A stretch of 20,629 nucleotides of DNA from Oscillospiraceae bacterium (lineage in GTDB: Bacteria; Bacillota; Clostridia; Oscillospirales; Ruminococcaceae): contig JAFPXW010000287.1 in NCBI GenBank assembly GCA_017394565.1, positions 1 through 20,629 of the forward strand. Direction: 5' to 3'. Positions 1 through 7,601 of the stretch are shown in pieces. Position numbers and translations under genes: made by a program. Under the pieces are notes generated by a model. The model did no database searches. It was not told where the DNA came from and saw nothing but the letters and a program-made list of their open reading frames with translations. The number at the start of each line of letters is the position of its first letter. Positions within the stretch are counted from its first letter, which is position 1.

Positions 1-227
1 GCGTCATTGAGGGAATTGACTGCAAATTCCGTGCCGAAGCGGCTCAGGTCGAGATGAAAAAACTCGTGAATGAATACAACAAGCAGGAGCATCCGCCAGT
101 CGATCTGCAAATCGCAAGCGGCAGCGCAGTCTATCGTTCGTCCTTCGGCGGTTCTCTGGATGATGCCGAAAAGCTCGCAGATGAGCGAATGTACGAAAAC
201 AAGCGCCGCCTGAAGGTGACTGCATAA
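1..227 (+). CDS. C-terminal part of a GGDEF-domain (diguanylate cyclase-like) protein, 5' end missing
   Basis: An open frame enters from the left edge (first whole codon at base 3) and stops at TAA 225-227, giving about 74 residues. The tail has the end of a GGDEF domain: a strand and turn reading IASGSAVYR, then the helix ending ADERMYENKRR, which matches the family pattern 'AD.aMY.aKr'. GGDEF domains make cyclic di-GMP or serve as degenerate sensors. The active-site GGDEF motif lies outside the window, so catalytic competence and the N-terminal sensor cannot be judged. A strong terminator follows 13 bases after the stop. Confidence 0.8.
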   Translation, partial: VIEGIDCKFRAEAAQVEMKKLVNEYNKQEHPPVDLQIASGSAVYRSSFGGSLDDAEKLADERMYENKRRLKVTA

Positions 228-240
228 CCATACTTTGAGA

Positions 241-270
241 AAGCCGTTTCGATCCGAAGCGGCTTTTTTA
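241..270 (+). terminator. Rho-independent terminator of the GGDEF gene
   Basis: An 11-bp stem, 241-251 with 255-265 (one G-U pair), has a 3-base loop and runs into T264-T269. It lies just after the stop at 227 and fits termination of the plus-strand gene. Confidence 0.9.
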
Positions 271-294
271 TGTTGTGCCTCCCTTAAACAATTG

Positions 295-334
295 ACAAGC
301 AGAGCCCCCGTTTTTTAACGAGGGCTCTGCTTGT
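295..334 (-). terminator. Terminator between convergent genes, mainly for the S1-domain gene
   Basis: A long stem pairs 295-312 with 317-334, with one C/A mismatch (308/321) and a TTTT loop. Read on the minus strand it begins 19 bases after the stop of the S1-domain gene and is followed by a T-containing stretch (TTGTTT after a short gap). T-richness on both sides means it could act in both directions. Confidence 0.75.
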
Positions 335-352
335 TTCTCGGTATTCCTGGAT

Positions 353-1297
353 TTATGAATCTGTGCTGCTTTCAAAGACGCTTTCTACGTGCTTCCCGGC
401 ACCCTCCGGCGTGTACAGCCAGCGGTCAATGTGGTCACCCTGATAGAAATACTGCGGTGGAAGCGGACGTTCGTCCGGTTCACAGACATCCACCAGGATC
501 AACTTGACCTTGAGCTTTTCGGGAATGAGAGACTTGATGTACACGCTTACGCGCTGACCGATCTCGACCGGCTGGCGAAGTTCCGCAAGCCCGGCGAGAT
601 TCGGCATCAATTCAATGAAAACACCATATTTCTCGATCGACCGCACGATACCGGTTGTGGTTTCGCCAACACGATAGAGCGATGCGTTTTCCTCCCATGT
701 GCCAAGCAATTCCTTATGCGATAGCAGAATGCGTTTCCCCTGCCGTCCCTTGATGATGACACGGATCTTGTCACCGACCACAAAGCGGTCTGACGGGTGT
801 GTGATCCTCGAAACCGAGATCGCGTCGATCGGCACCATGGATACAATGCCGCAGCCGATGTCTACAAATGCGCCGAACGGCTCCAGGTGCGTGACACGCG
901 CATCGATGATGTCCCCTGTCTGCAGCTTGCTGAGATAGTGCGCCTGACAGTCCTCCTGCACCGAGCGCCGCGAGAGGATCGCGAGTTTTTTGCCGCTTTC
1001 GAGTGTGTCGATCCGCTTCACGCGGAAGGCCACTGGCTTGCCGACACGGGCGATCAGCGCGATGTCCCGCAGATCCCCCTCCGCAATGCCCACAGCGCCC
1101 TCCTCGCGAGGGATCATGGCGTCCATACACGGCAAATTCAGCCACATATTATGGAAAATATCGCAGATCGAGACCTGCGCTTCCAGGATCGAGCCGTTCT
1201 GCCGCGCTGCTTCCAACGCTTCCTCCGTCGCGATTGCTGCCTGATTGGCAGGGGTACTGATCAGTGTCCCCTCAGGGAAATAGGAATTCGTTTTCAT
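353..1297 (-). CDS. S1-domain RNA-binding protein (clostridial ribosomal protein S1-like), 314 aa
   Basis: The product contains three S1-type OB folds. Domain 1 is about residues 35-110 and diverged. Domain 2 (about 125-194) has the clear pattern GDIIDARVTHLEPFGAFVDIG. Domain 3 (about 208-270) has GIVRSIEKYGVFIEL. A C-terminal tail of about 44 residues follows. S1 domains bind single-stranded RNA. Proteins of this size in Clostridia are usually annotated as ribosomal protein S1, which is shorter than the six-domain E. coli S1. The frame opens upstream at 1330, but I chose ATG 1297 because GGAGGT lies 8 bases before it, whereas ATG 1330 has no ribosome binding site. It is monocistronic, with its own promoter about 110 bases upstream. 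Role in translation initiation or mRNA binding is inferred from the family. Confidence 0.85.
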   Translation of the reverse strand: MKTNSYFPEGTLISTPANQAAIATEEALEAARQNGSILEAQVSICDIFHNMWLNLPCMDAMIPREEGAVGIAEGDLRDIALIARVGKPVAFRVKRIDTLESGKKLAILSRRSVQEDCQAHYLSKLQTGDIIDARVTHLEPFGAFVDIGCGIVSMVPIDAISVSRITHPSDRFVVGDKIRVIIKGRQGKRILLSHKELLGTWEENASLYRVGETTTGIVRSIEKYGVFIELMPNLAGLAELRQPVEIGQRVSVYIKSLIPEKLKVKLILVDVCEPDERPLPPQYFYQGDHIDRWLYTPEGAGKHVESVFESSTDS

Positions 1298-1415
1298 CTT
1301 TTCGACCTCCATAGAGATTTGATACTCCATATTATGCGGTTCTGTGCAAGAGTATGACGGCAGACAGCTCGATTTGATGCTTTAACACTTGCAATCGCTA
1401 CATAATGATACTATT

Positions 1416-1444
1416 ATCTTACCACTTTTTTAATGATTTGTCAA
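1416..1444 (-). promoter_or_regulatory. Sigma-A promoter of the S1-domain gene
   Basis: On the minus strand, -35 TTGACA (1444-1439), a 17-base spacer and -10 TAAGAT (1421-1416). The expected start is near 1408, leaving a leader of about 110 bases before ATG 1297. Confidence 0.8.
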
Positions 1445-1511
1445 GTATATAATTCGTTAGTAAGCACAAATTTTGGACAAAATATTTTCAAAAACGGTGG
1501 GTTTGACACAA

Positions 1512-1859
1512 TCAACCGTGCCTTACCCGCATGGCACCGGCTGCGTGAAGCAGCGATTCGACACGATGAACTGATGTTTCGTCGCATACGATCATGAGCT
1601 CTGCGTCCTTTCTCAGACATGGCTCCGGGATCGCGCGTGCGGTCGCTTCGGGATTCATCACGTCAACGGCAAACGTTGTCATTTGCAGATTGGCCGGCAG
1701 CATTGTGAACCGGATGCGCCCGTTGATCGGCTTCATCGAATGAGAAAGCCTGCATATCGTCATTCTGCGGATGCCGCGCACCGTCCGGCGGATCCTGCCG
1801 GCAGCAAGCTCCGCGAGTTCCTCCGTATCAAATTCTCCATAGATCCTGTGCAGTTCCAT
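1512..1859 (-). CDS. Small protein of unknown function, 115 aa
   Basis: I do not recognise this protein. The start at ATG 1859 is preferred over ATG 1868 because the AAAGGAG site lies 9 bases before it and abuts the upstream ATG. No signal peptide or membrane segment is seen. The N-terminus reads HRIYGEFDTEELAELAAGRI and the C-terminus ends with a conserved-looking helix (HRVESLLHAAGAMRV). This halved alpha/beta pattern vaguely resembles the YflT / general-stress family or an ACT-like fold, but that is a guess. It is divergent from the DUF951-prfA operon across about 180 bases. I found no convincing promoter or intrinsic terminator for it. Confidence 0.6.
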   Translation of the reverse strand: MELHRIYGEFDTEELAELAAGRIRRTVRGIRRMTICRLSHSMKPINGRIRFTMLPANLQMTTFAVDVMNPEATARAIPEPCLRKDAELMIVCDETSVHRVESLLHAAGAMRVRHG

Positions 1860-1950
1860 ATGCTGCATCTCCTTTCAGCTGACTTTGTGATTAGTGTGGT
1901 CAAAAAATTTCGGATGATTCCACAAATCGAAAAAAAACTGCTCGGATGTG

Positions 1951-1979
1951 TTGCCTTTTGATCCGAAACGTAGTATAAT
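1951..1979 (+). promoter_or_regulatory. Promoter of the DUF951-prfA-sua5-coaE-M18-exoIII operon
   Basis: -35 TTGCCT (1951-1956), a 17-base spacer and a perfect -10 TATAAT (1974-1979). The start is expected near 1986. A small hairpin (2002-2006 with 2012-2016) lies in the leader before the AAAGGAG site. Confidence 0.85.
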
Positions 1980-2038
1980 AAAAATAAGTGTAAACAGGCA
2001 GAGGCGGCATTCGCCTTTGACGAAAGGAGTGGATGACC

Positions 2039-2227
2039 GTGGACGTGAAGGTCGGTGATCTTCTTACCATGAAAAAACAACATCCCTGCGGCTCGCATGA
2101 AATGCTCGTCATGCGTACCGGAATGGATTTCCGGCTCCGGTGTGCCGGCTGCGGACGGGAATTCATGACACCGCGGCTCAAGATCGAGAAAAATATCAAA
2201 AAGATCACAAGAAAGGACGAAGCGTAA
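2039..2227 (+). CDS. DUF951 family small zinc-binding-like protein, 62 aa
   Basis: The protein matches the DUF951 (YyzM-like) family: N-terminal KVGDLLTMKKQHPCG, then a CxxC pair. Cysteines C17, C35 and C38 (GTG-start numbering) suggest metal binding. The basic C-terminus (KIEKNIKKITRKDEA) is typical. The molecular function is unknown. Two starts are possible. GTG 2039 is 9 bases after AAAGGAG and gives the usual short N-terminus. ATG 2033 in the same frame is only 3 bases after it. I favour GTG. It is the first gene of the operon and ends 3 bases before prfA. Confidence 0.85.
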   Translation: MDVKVGDLLTMKKQHPCGSHEMLVMRTGMDFRLRCAGCGREFMTPRLKIEKNIKKITRKDEA

Positions 2228-2230
2228 CCC

Positions 2231-3298
2231 ATGTTTGACAAGCTGCTTGCTATGCAGGCGCACTTTGATGAGATCAGCCAGAAGCTTTCTGATCCGGAGG
2301 TCATTGCTGACCGCACGCAATACGCATCGCTCATGAAGGAGCATAAGACGCTCACGCCGATTATGGAGGTGTTCGCGCAGTACAAGTCGGCACGTGAGGA
2401 ATTTGCCGAAGCGAAGGGCATACTCGATTCCGAATCCGATCCGGAACTTTGCGAAATGGCGCAGATGCAGTATGACGACTCGAAGGATCGCATCGCTGCA
2501 CTCGAACAGGAACTCAAGCTGCTGCTCCTCCCGAAGGATCCGAACGATGACAAGAGCGTGATCATCGAGATCCGTTCTGGTGTCGGCGGCGAGGAAGCGT
2601 CGCTGTTTGCCAATTCTGTGTTCCGGATGTACAGTATGTATGCCGAGGCACACCGCTGGAAGCTGGAGATCCTGAATGCGTCTCCCACAGAACTTGGTGG
2701 TTACAAGGAGATCAGCTTTTCCGTGGAGGGCGAGGGGGCTTACTCCCGTCTGAAATACGAAAGCGGCGTTCATCGCGTGCAGCGTGTGCCGGAAACCGAG
2801 TCGCAGGGACGCATCCAGACGTCCGCGGTCACGGTCGCTGTGCTGCCGGAAGCGGATGAGGTGGAGCTTGAGATCAATCCGACTGACCTCAAGATCGACG
2901 TGTTCCGTTCGTCGGGCGCAGGCGGTCAGCACATTAATAAAACAGAATCTGCTGTTCGCATCACGCACCTTCCGACCGGACTTGTGGTCGAGTGCCAGGA
3001 CGAACGCAGCCAGCACAAGAATAAGGACAAGGCGATGAAGGTCCTCCGCGCACGGCTTTTCGAGGAAATGCAGCGCGAACAGAACGACCGGATCGCTTCG
3101 GAACGAAAGAGCCAGGTCGGTTCGGGTGACCGTTCGGAACGCATCCGTACCTACAATTTCCCGCAGGGGCGCATGACGGATCACCGCATCAGTCTGACGC
3201 TTTACCGGCTGGAGGCCATCATGAATGGCGATCTGGATGAAATAATCGACGCTTTGGCGACTGCGGATCAGGCGGCAAAGCTGGCAGGGCAGGAATAA
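2231..3298 (+). CDS. prfA: Peptide chain release factor 1 (RF1), 355 aa
   Basis: RF1 reads UAA and UAG stop codons in the ribosomal A site and triggers release of the finished peptide. The sequence shows the stop-codon reading tripeptide P187-E188-T189 in the context RVPETESQGRIQTS, which is RF1-like rather than the SPF motif of RF2. The universal G231-G232-Q233 loop sits in SSGAGGQHINKTESAVR, followed by the basic stretch DERSQHKNKDKAM. The length is normal for the family. Its TAA overlaps the first possible ATG of sua5. The prmC gene (methyltransferase acting on the GGQ glutamine), which commonly follows prfA, is not here, so it must lie elsewhere or be absent. Confidence 0.98.
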   Translation: MFDKLLAMQAHFDEISQKLSDPEVIADRTQYASLMKEHKTLTPIMEVFAQYKSAREEFAEAKGILDSESDPELCEMAQMQYDDSKDRIAALEQELKLLLLPKDPNDDKSVIIEIRSGVGGEEASLFANSVFRMYSMYAEAHRWKLEILNASPTELGGYKEISFSVEGEGAYSRLKYESGVHRVQRVPETESQGRIQTSAVTVAVLPEADEVELEINPTDLKIDVFRSSGAGGQHINKTESAVRITHLPTGLVVECQDERSQHKNKDKAMKVLRARLFEEMQREQNDRIASERKSQVGSGDRSERIRTYNFPQGRMTDHRISLTLYRLEAIMNGDLDEIIDALATADQAAKLAGQE

Positions 3299-4317
3299 TG
3301 ATGAACACTGAATTTTTACACGACACACCGGAGGACATCGCCCGTGCGGCTTCCCTCCTGCACGATGGGGAACTTGTCGCATTCCCGACGGAAACGGTCT
3401 ACGGACTTGGCGCTGATGCACGGCGTGAGGATTCCGTCCGTGCGGTCTTTGCGGCGAAGGGCAGACCGGCGGATAATCCGCTGATCGTTCACATCGCAGA
3501 AACTGAACAGATCTATGACATTGCATCAGAGGTGCCGGATCTTGCGCTCCGCCTGGCAGAAGCGTTCTGGCCTGGCCCTTTGACGATGGTTCTCCCGAAA
3601 CGTGACTGCATCCCGTTGGTCACGTCCGGCGGACTGGAGACCGTCGGCATCCGGATGCCGAAGCATCCGGTCGCAAGGGCGCTCATCCGTGAATCCGGAT
3701 GTCCCATCGCTGCACCGTCTGCCAATCGTTCCGGCAAGCCAAGCCCGACCACGGCACGCCACGTCATGGACGACATGGACGGACGGATCGCAGCGGTTCT
3801 TGACGGCGGACTTTGCGAAGTCGGCGTGGAATCGACGGTTATTTGCTTCGATGATCCGAAGACCATTCACATTCTCCGCCCGGGGCTGATCTCCAGAGAG
3901 GATCTTGCACCCTATGCGGCGCGTGTGTATGTGGACAAGGCGATCTTTGAACAGGTTGCACCGGACACGAAGGTCGCTTCCCCCGGCATGAAGTACAAGC
4001 ACTACTCCCCTGACGCGAAGATCCTTCCGGTCGATGCACCGGATTTTGAGGCCTTCTCGCATTATGTGCGGAATCATGCGGTTTTCGGGACGTATTGTCT
4101 GCTGTTTGACGCGGATCCGGAGGTGGAAGGCATCCCCTCCATGCGCTACGGTGACAGCGGCGCAGAACAGGCGCATTATCTGTTTCTGCGGTTCCGTGAG
4201 CTTGATGAAGCCGGTGCGAAGCTGGTTTACGTCCGGATGCCGCGGCATGACGGCGCTGACCTTTCGGTCTACAACCGCCTGATGCGTGCCGCCGGATTCG
4301 AGGTGATCTCGCTGTGA
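3298..4317 (+). CDS. sua5: L-threonylcarbamoyladenylate synthase, Sua5 type, 339 aa
   Basis: The enzyme makes threonylcarbamoyl-AMP from threonine, bicarbonate and ATP, the first step of the t6A tRNA modification at position 37. The YrdC/TsaC domain spans about residues 12-200, with P30-TETVYGLGADA, K54-GR, PSANRSGKPSPT and GVESTV. The linker K232-YKHYSPDA is the hallmark of the longer Sua5 form. A small C-terminal Sua5 domain follows (about 245-339). ATG 3298 overlaps the prfA stop; ATG 3301 is the next codon and is better spaced (6 bases) from the AGGA site at 3291-3294, so either may be used. Its stop overlaps the coaE GTG start by 4 bases, indicating translational coupling. Confidence 0.95.
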   Translation: MMNTEFLHDTPEDIARAASLLHDGELVAFPTETVYGLGADARREDSVRAVFAAKGRPADNPLIVHIAETEQIYDIASEVPDLALRLAEAFWPGPLTMVLPKRDCIPLVTSGGLETVGIRMPKHPVARALIRESGCPIAAPSANRSGKPSPTTARHVMDDMDGRIAAVLDGGLCEVGVESTVICFDDPKTIHILRPGLISREDLAPYAARVYVDKAIFEQVAPDTKVASPGMKYKHYSPDAKILPVDAPDFEAFSHYVRNHAVFGTYCLLFDADPEVEGIPSMRYGDSGAEQAHYLFLRFRELDEAGAKLVYVRMPRHDGADLSVYNRLMRAAGFEVISL

Positions 4318-4928
4318 GCCGGAAACTGCGTGTGATCGGGCTGACCGGACAGACGGGTGCCGGGAAAAGCACGGTGTCCGAAGTGTTCCAAAAGCGTGGG
4401 TTTGCGGTCGTCAACGCGGATCTCATCGCCCGTAAGGTCGCAGAACCGTCACATCCGTGCCTCCATGAGGTGTTTGCCGCATTCGGCGAGACCGTTCGCC
4501 GTCCTGACGGCACACTGAACCGGAAGGCACTTGCGGCGATCGTGTTCCATGACAAATCGCAGCTTGAACGGCTCAACGGTATCATGTATCCGCATATTAC
4601 GGCGATGGTGCGTGAAGCATTTGCGGAGGCGGAACGTCAGGGGAAGATCTTCGCACTTCTCGATGCACCGACGCTGTTTGAAAGCGGCGAGGACGCGCTT
4701 TGCGACTGCATCGTTTCAGTCATTGCACCAAAGGATGTGCGCAAACAGCGCATCATGGCGCGTGACGGACTGACGGCGTCAGAAGCGGATGCACGGATGA
4801 ATGCACAGCTTTCGGAGGAATTCTTCACAGAACATTCGGATCTTGTGATCCGCAATGATGGGACAATTCGTGATCTGGCAGCTGCGGCGGAAAACGCTGC
4901 TGCGCAGATCATACAACAATATAAGTAA
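4314..4928 (+). CDS. coaE: Dephospho-CoA kinase, 204 aa
   Basis: CoaE phosphorylates the 3'-hydroxyl of dephospho-CoA, the last step of coenzyme A synthesis. The P-loop is G12-QTGAGKST-20, and the conserved aspartate of the family is D36 in VVNADLIARKV. The DGTLNRKALAAIVF and LNGIMYPHI stretches are typical CoaE signatures, as is the lid region around KQRIMARDGLTASEADARM. The start is GTG at 4314, inside the sua5 stop (GTGA overlap), with AGGTGA 8 bases upstream. Length is normal. Confidence 0.96.
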   Translation: MSRKLRVIGLTGQTGAGKSTVSEVFQKRGFAVVNADLIARKVAEPSHPCLHEVFAAFGETVRRPDGTLNRKALAAIVFHDKSQLERLNGIMYPHITAMVREAFAEAERQGKIFALLDAPTLFESGEDALCDCIVSVIAPKDVRKQRIMARDGLTASEADARMNAQLSEEFFTEHSDLVIRNDGTIRDLAAAAENAAAQIIQQYK

Positions 4929-4951
4929 CACACGAAAGGAAGTCTGTAAAA

Positions 4952-6355
4952 ATGGAAACCGAAAAGAACACAGCAGCCGAACTGAAAGAAACCCTGTTTG
5001 CACAGAAAAAGCACGCAGCAATGCGGATGTCTGATGCGGACACCGCCGAGTGCAATGCCTTCTGCGAGGCGTACATGAACTTCATGAACACCGCCAAGAC
5101 TGAGCGCGAGGCTGCGGCTTTCTTCACAGAAAAGCTCGAAGCCAAGGGATTTGTTCCGTTCAAGCCCGGCATGAAGCTGAACGCAGGCGACAAGGTTTAC
5201 CTCAACAACCGCGGTAAGGCTGTCATCCTTGCGACCATCGGTACTGCACCGATCACCGAGGGCGTTCGTCTTTGTGCAGATCACATCGACTCTCCGCGTA
5301 TCGACCTCAAGCAGAATCCGCTGTATGAGTCCGAGGAGATCGGCTATTTCAAGACACATTATTATGGCGGCATCAAGAAGTATCAGTGGACTGCCATCCC
5401 GCTGTCTCTCCACGGCGTGATCATTCGCCGCGACGGTGAGAAAGTGCAGGTCCGCATCGGTGAAGATGCCGGTGATCCGGTATTTTACATCACCGACCTC
5501 CTGCCGCATCTGGCAACAGAGCAGATGAAGCGTACCCTTGCGACCGGAATCAAGGGCGAGGAGCTCAACATTGTGGTCGGTTCCCTGCCGTTCAAGGACG
5601 ACAAGGGCAGCGAACTTGTCAAGCTTGGTCTGATGAAGCTGCTCAACGAGAAATATGGCATCATCGAGGAGGACTTCCTCTCGGCAGAGCTGGAGATCGT
5701 TCCGGCCTTCCCGGCGAAGGACGTTGGCTTTGACCGCAGCATGATCGGCGCTTACGGTCACGACGACCGCGTTTGCAGCTATCCGGCATTCGCAGCGTCC
5801 CTCGACGTGACAGCACCGGCGCACACGAGCGTCATCATCCTCACCGACAAGGAGGAAACCGGATCTGACGGCAATACGGGACTTTGCTCCTCCTATCTCA
5901 AGTACTTCCTGATGGATCTGGCGGAGTGCTTCGGCGCAAACGGCAGACATGTCATGAGCGCCTCCAAGTGCCTGTCGGCGGATGTGAACGCCGGCTTTGA
6001 TCCGACGTTCCCGGAGGTGCTGGAGAAAAACAACTGCGCTTACCTCAACCACGGCGTTTGCGTGACGAAGTTCACTGGCGCACGCGGAAAGTCCGGCACA
6101 TCGGACGCATCTGCGGAGTTTGTCGGCGAGATCCGTAAGATCCTGGACGATGCGGATGTCATCTGGCAGACCGGCGAGCTTGGCAAGGTGGATATGGGCG
6201 GCGGCGGCACCGTTGCAGCGTATATCGCGAATCTCGACATCGACACCATCGACATCGGTGTTCCGGTGCTTTCTATGCACGCTCCCTACGAGCTCGTGGC
6301 GAAGGCAGATGTGTGGTCGGCTTACCGCGCATTCAAGGCGTTCCTTGAAAGCTAA
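4952..6355 (+). CDS. M18 family zinc aminopeptidase, 467 aa
   Basis: The M18 family comprises cytoplasmic dodecameric metallo-aminopeptidases, many preferring acidic N-terminal residues. All cocatalytic di-zinc features are visible: H111 in ADHIDSPR, D271 in GHDDR, catalytic E301 and ligand E302 in DKEETGSDG, D344 in SADVNAGFD, and H443 in LSMHAPYE. The full length and lack of a signal peptide fit a cytosolic enzyme in peptide turnover. AAAGGAAG lies 11 bases upstream of the ATG. It follows coaE by 23 bases, and exonuclease III begins 14 bases after it. Exact substrate preference cannot be read from sequence. Confidence 0.95.
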   Translation: METEKNTAAELKETLFAQKKHAAMRMSDADTAECNAFCEAYMNFMNTAKTEREAAAFFTEKLEAKGFVPFKPGMKLNAGDKVYLNNRGKAVILATIGTAPITEGVRLCADHIDSPRIDLKQNPLYESEEIGYFKTHYYGGIKKYQWTAIPLSLHGVIIRRDGEKVQVRIGEDAGDPVFYITDLLPHLATEQMKRTLATGIKGEELNIVVGSLPFKDDKGSELVKLGLMKLLNEKYGIIEEDFLSAELEIVPAFPAKDVGFDRSMIGAYGHDDRVCSYPAFAASLDVTAPAHTSVIILTDKEETGSDGNTGLCSSYLKYFLMDLAECFGANGRHVMSASKCLSADVNAGFDPTFPEVLEKNNCAYLNHGVCVTKFTGARGKSGTSDASAEFVGEIRKILDDADVIWQTGELGKVDMGGGGTVAAYIANLDIDTIDIGVPVLSMHAPYELVAKADVWSAYRAFKAFLES

Positions 6356-6369
6356 GAAAGGTTCAGCGT

Positions 6370-7122
6370 ATGAAATTCATCTCATGGAATGTCAACGGCT
6401 TCCGCGCTTGCCTGAGCAAGGGGTTTGAGGAGTACTTCAAGGAATTCGATGCCGACTGCTTCTGCATTCAGGAAACCAAAATGCAGCCGGAGCAGGTCAC
6501 AACGAAATTCGACGGCTACGAGCAGTTCTTCAACAGCGCCGTCAAGAAGGGCTATTCCGGTACAGCGCTGTTCACAAAGGAAACGCCGCAGACCGTGATC
6601 TTTAACTTCGAGGGACATACGGAGGAAGGCCGCGCGATCATCGCAGAATACGAAGCATTTCGCCTTGTCAACCTGTACGTCCCGAATGCACAGCGCGGTC
6701 TGACACGCATCGACTACCGGATGCAGTGGGAGGATGACCTGCGTGCGTTCCTGATGGAGCTTGACAAGGACAAGCCGATCATTCTCTGCGGCGATCTGAA
6801 CGTTGCGCACAACGAGATCGACCTGAAGAATGCGAAGGCCAACATCGGCAACGCCGGCTTCTCCAACGAGGAGCGCGGAAAATTCAGCCAGCTTCTTGCG
6901 GCTGGGTTCACGGACAGCTTCCGCTATCTGCACCCTGATCAGCGCGATGCATACTCGTGGTGGTCGTACATGGGCAAAGCCCGCGAAAAGAATGTCGGCT
7001 GGCGCATCGACTACTTCCTGGTGTCAAATCGCATTGCCGACAAGATCAGATCCGCGGAGATCTTCCCGAATGTCTACGGCAGTGACCATTGCCCGGTCGG
7101 ATTGGAGATCGATCTGGATTGA
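6370..7122 (+). CDS. xth: Exodeoxyribonuclease III / AP endonuclease, 250 aa
   Basis: This is an Xth-type member of the endonuclease/exonuclease/phosphatase superfamily, acting in base excision repair by cutting at abasic sites and trimming 3' ends. Motifs in order: W6-N7-VNG, E35 in CIQETKMQ (metal ligand), Y/R region LYVPNAQRG, D142 and N144 in CGDLNVAHNEIDL, the DNA-contact WWSYMGKAREKNVGWRIDYFLVS stretch (split here by family motifs WWSY and GWRIDYF), and D239-H240 in SDHCPVG. Length is typical. GAAAGG precedes the ATG. It is the last gene of the operon, followed directly by a strong terminator. Confidence 0.97.
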   Translation: MKFISWNVNGFRACLSKGFEEYFKEFDADCFCIQETKMQPEQVTTKFDGYEQFFNSAVKKGYSGTALFTKETPQTVIFNFEGHTEEGRAIIAEYEAFRLVNLYVPNAQRGLTRIDYRMQWEDDLRAFLMELDKDKPIILCGDLNVAHNEIDLKNAKANIGNAGFSNEERGKFSQLLAAGFTDSFRYLHPDQRDAYSWWSYMGKAREKNVGWRIDYFLVSNRIADKIRSAEIFPNVYGSDHCPVGLEIDLD

Positions 7123-7130
7123 GTTTTTTT

Positions 7131-7167
7131 CAGCGCACGAGAGCATCAGGCTTTCGTGCGCTGTTTT
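7131..7167 (+). terminator. Rho-independent terminator of the prfA-exoIII operon
   Basis: A 13-bp stem (7131-7143 with 7151-7163, one G-U pair) with a 7-base loop is followed by TTTT (7164-7167). It begins 9 bases after the xth stop. Confidence 0.9.
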
Positions 7168-7352
7168 GCTGCCGGAACGAGCTGGATGAATTTTGAAATG
7201 TACAAAAATCTTCCGTTTTCAGTGCCGGACACTGTGAGCAGAGCGTGATTTTGGCGAATTATCGCGTTCTCCGTCGAATTCACGCAAATTTGACTGCAAG
7301 CGCTGCTTTTCTTGTTGAAAACGCTGATTTTTTGAAACTTATCCGTTAACTC
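7168..7352. other. Intergenic stretch with no recognisable gene
   Basis: This AT-rich stretch lies between the exonuclease III terminator and the next promoter. The only open frame across it (minus strand, 70 codons) has no ribosome binding site and an unremarkable composition. I see no RNA gene in it. Confidence 0.5.
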
Positions 7353-7381
7353 TTGCAAGACTATTCAGAATGATGTAAAAT
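7353..7381 (+). promoter_or_regulatory. Promoter of the MBOAT-DHHW-FkbH-ACP operon
   Basis: -35 TTGCAA (7353-7358), a 17-base spacer and -10 TAAAAT (7376-7381). The start is expected near 7388, so the transcript would carry a leader of about 320 bases containing the hairpin cluster before the MBOAT start codon at 7712. Confidence 0.7.
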
Positions 7382-7395
7382 ATATAAGAAGGGTA

Positions 7396-7589
7396 TTTTA
7401 TACTACGCGCTATTGCAAATCGTAATAACGATTTGCAATCCGCCGTCTTTGACGGCGGGGCGGCACTGTGTGCCGCTAAGCGCTTCGTTTATACGCCCTC
7501 TGCCAAAGCCACTATGTGGCTTTGGCAGCTGCTGCGCAGCCTGCAAAGCACAACGTGTTGTGCTTTGCAATAGAGGGCAGTATATAAAA
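7396..7589. repeat. MITE-like element or structured RNA: six tandem hairpins bounded by imperfect terminal inverted repeats
   Basis: The ends are imperfect inverted repeats: 7396-7419 begins TTTTATA and ends CTATTGCAAA, and the complement of 7564-7589 begins TTTTATATACT and ends CTATTGCAAA. Inside lie six near-perfect short-loop hairpins: A 7412-7423/7428-7439 (12 bp), B 7440-7447/7451-7458 (8 bp), C 7460-7466/7470-7476 (7 bp), D 7500-7512/7516-7528 (13 bp), E 7528-7532/7536-7540 (5 bp), F 7542-7554/7557-7569 (13 bp). Outer stems could close two branched domains: 7407-7411/7479-7483 around A-C, and 7490-7501/7572-7584 (12 bp, one bulged A) around D-F; base pairs at D's foot overlap the latter. 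No coding capacity is seen. It lies in the leader of the MBOAT operon, so it would be transcribed. Whether it is mobile, regulatory or both is unknown. Confidence 0.7.
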
Positions 7590-7601
7590 CATTCGCGAAT
7601 G
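7590..7601. repeat. 12-bp perfect palindrome next to the hairpin cluster
   Basis: CATTCGCGAATG is self-complementary and starts directly after the right inverted repeat. It could be a protein-binding site, a remnant of an insertion site or chance. Confidence 0.4.

Noticed and set aside
1760..3526. Minus-strand open frame of 588 codons across prfA
   Set aside because: It overlaps RF1 with its universally conserved motifs, has no start signal and shows a His/Arg/Leu composition typical of shadow frames.
7146..7358. 70-codon minus-strand open frame in the intergenic region
   Set aside because: It has no ribosome binding site, overlaps the terminator and shows no family-like features.
7396..7589. 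CRISPR array or tRNA-like cluster
   Set aside because: The hairpins differ in sequence and there are no identical repeats with regular spacers. No tRNA shape (acceptor with CCA, T-loop) is present.
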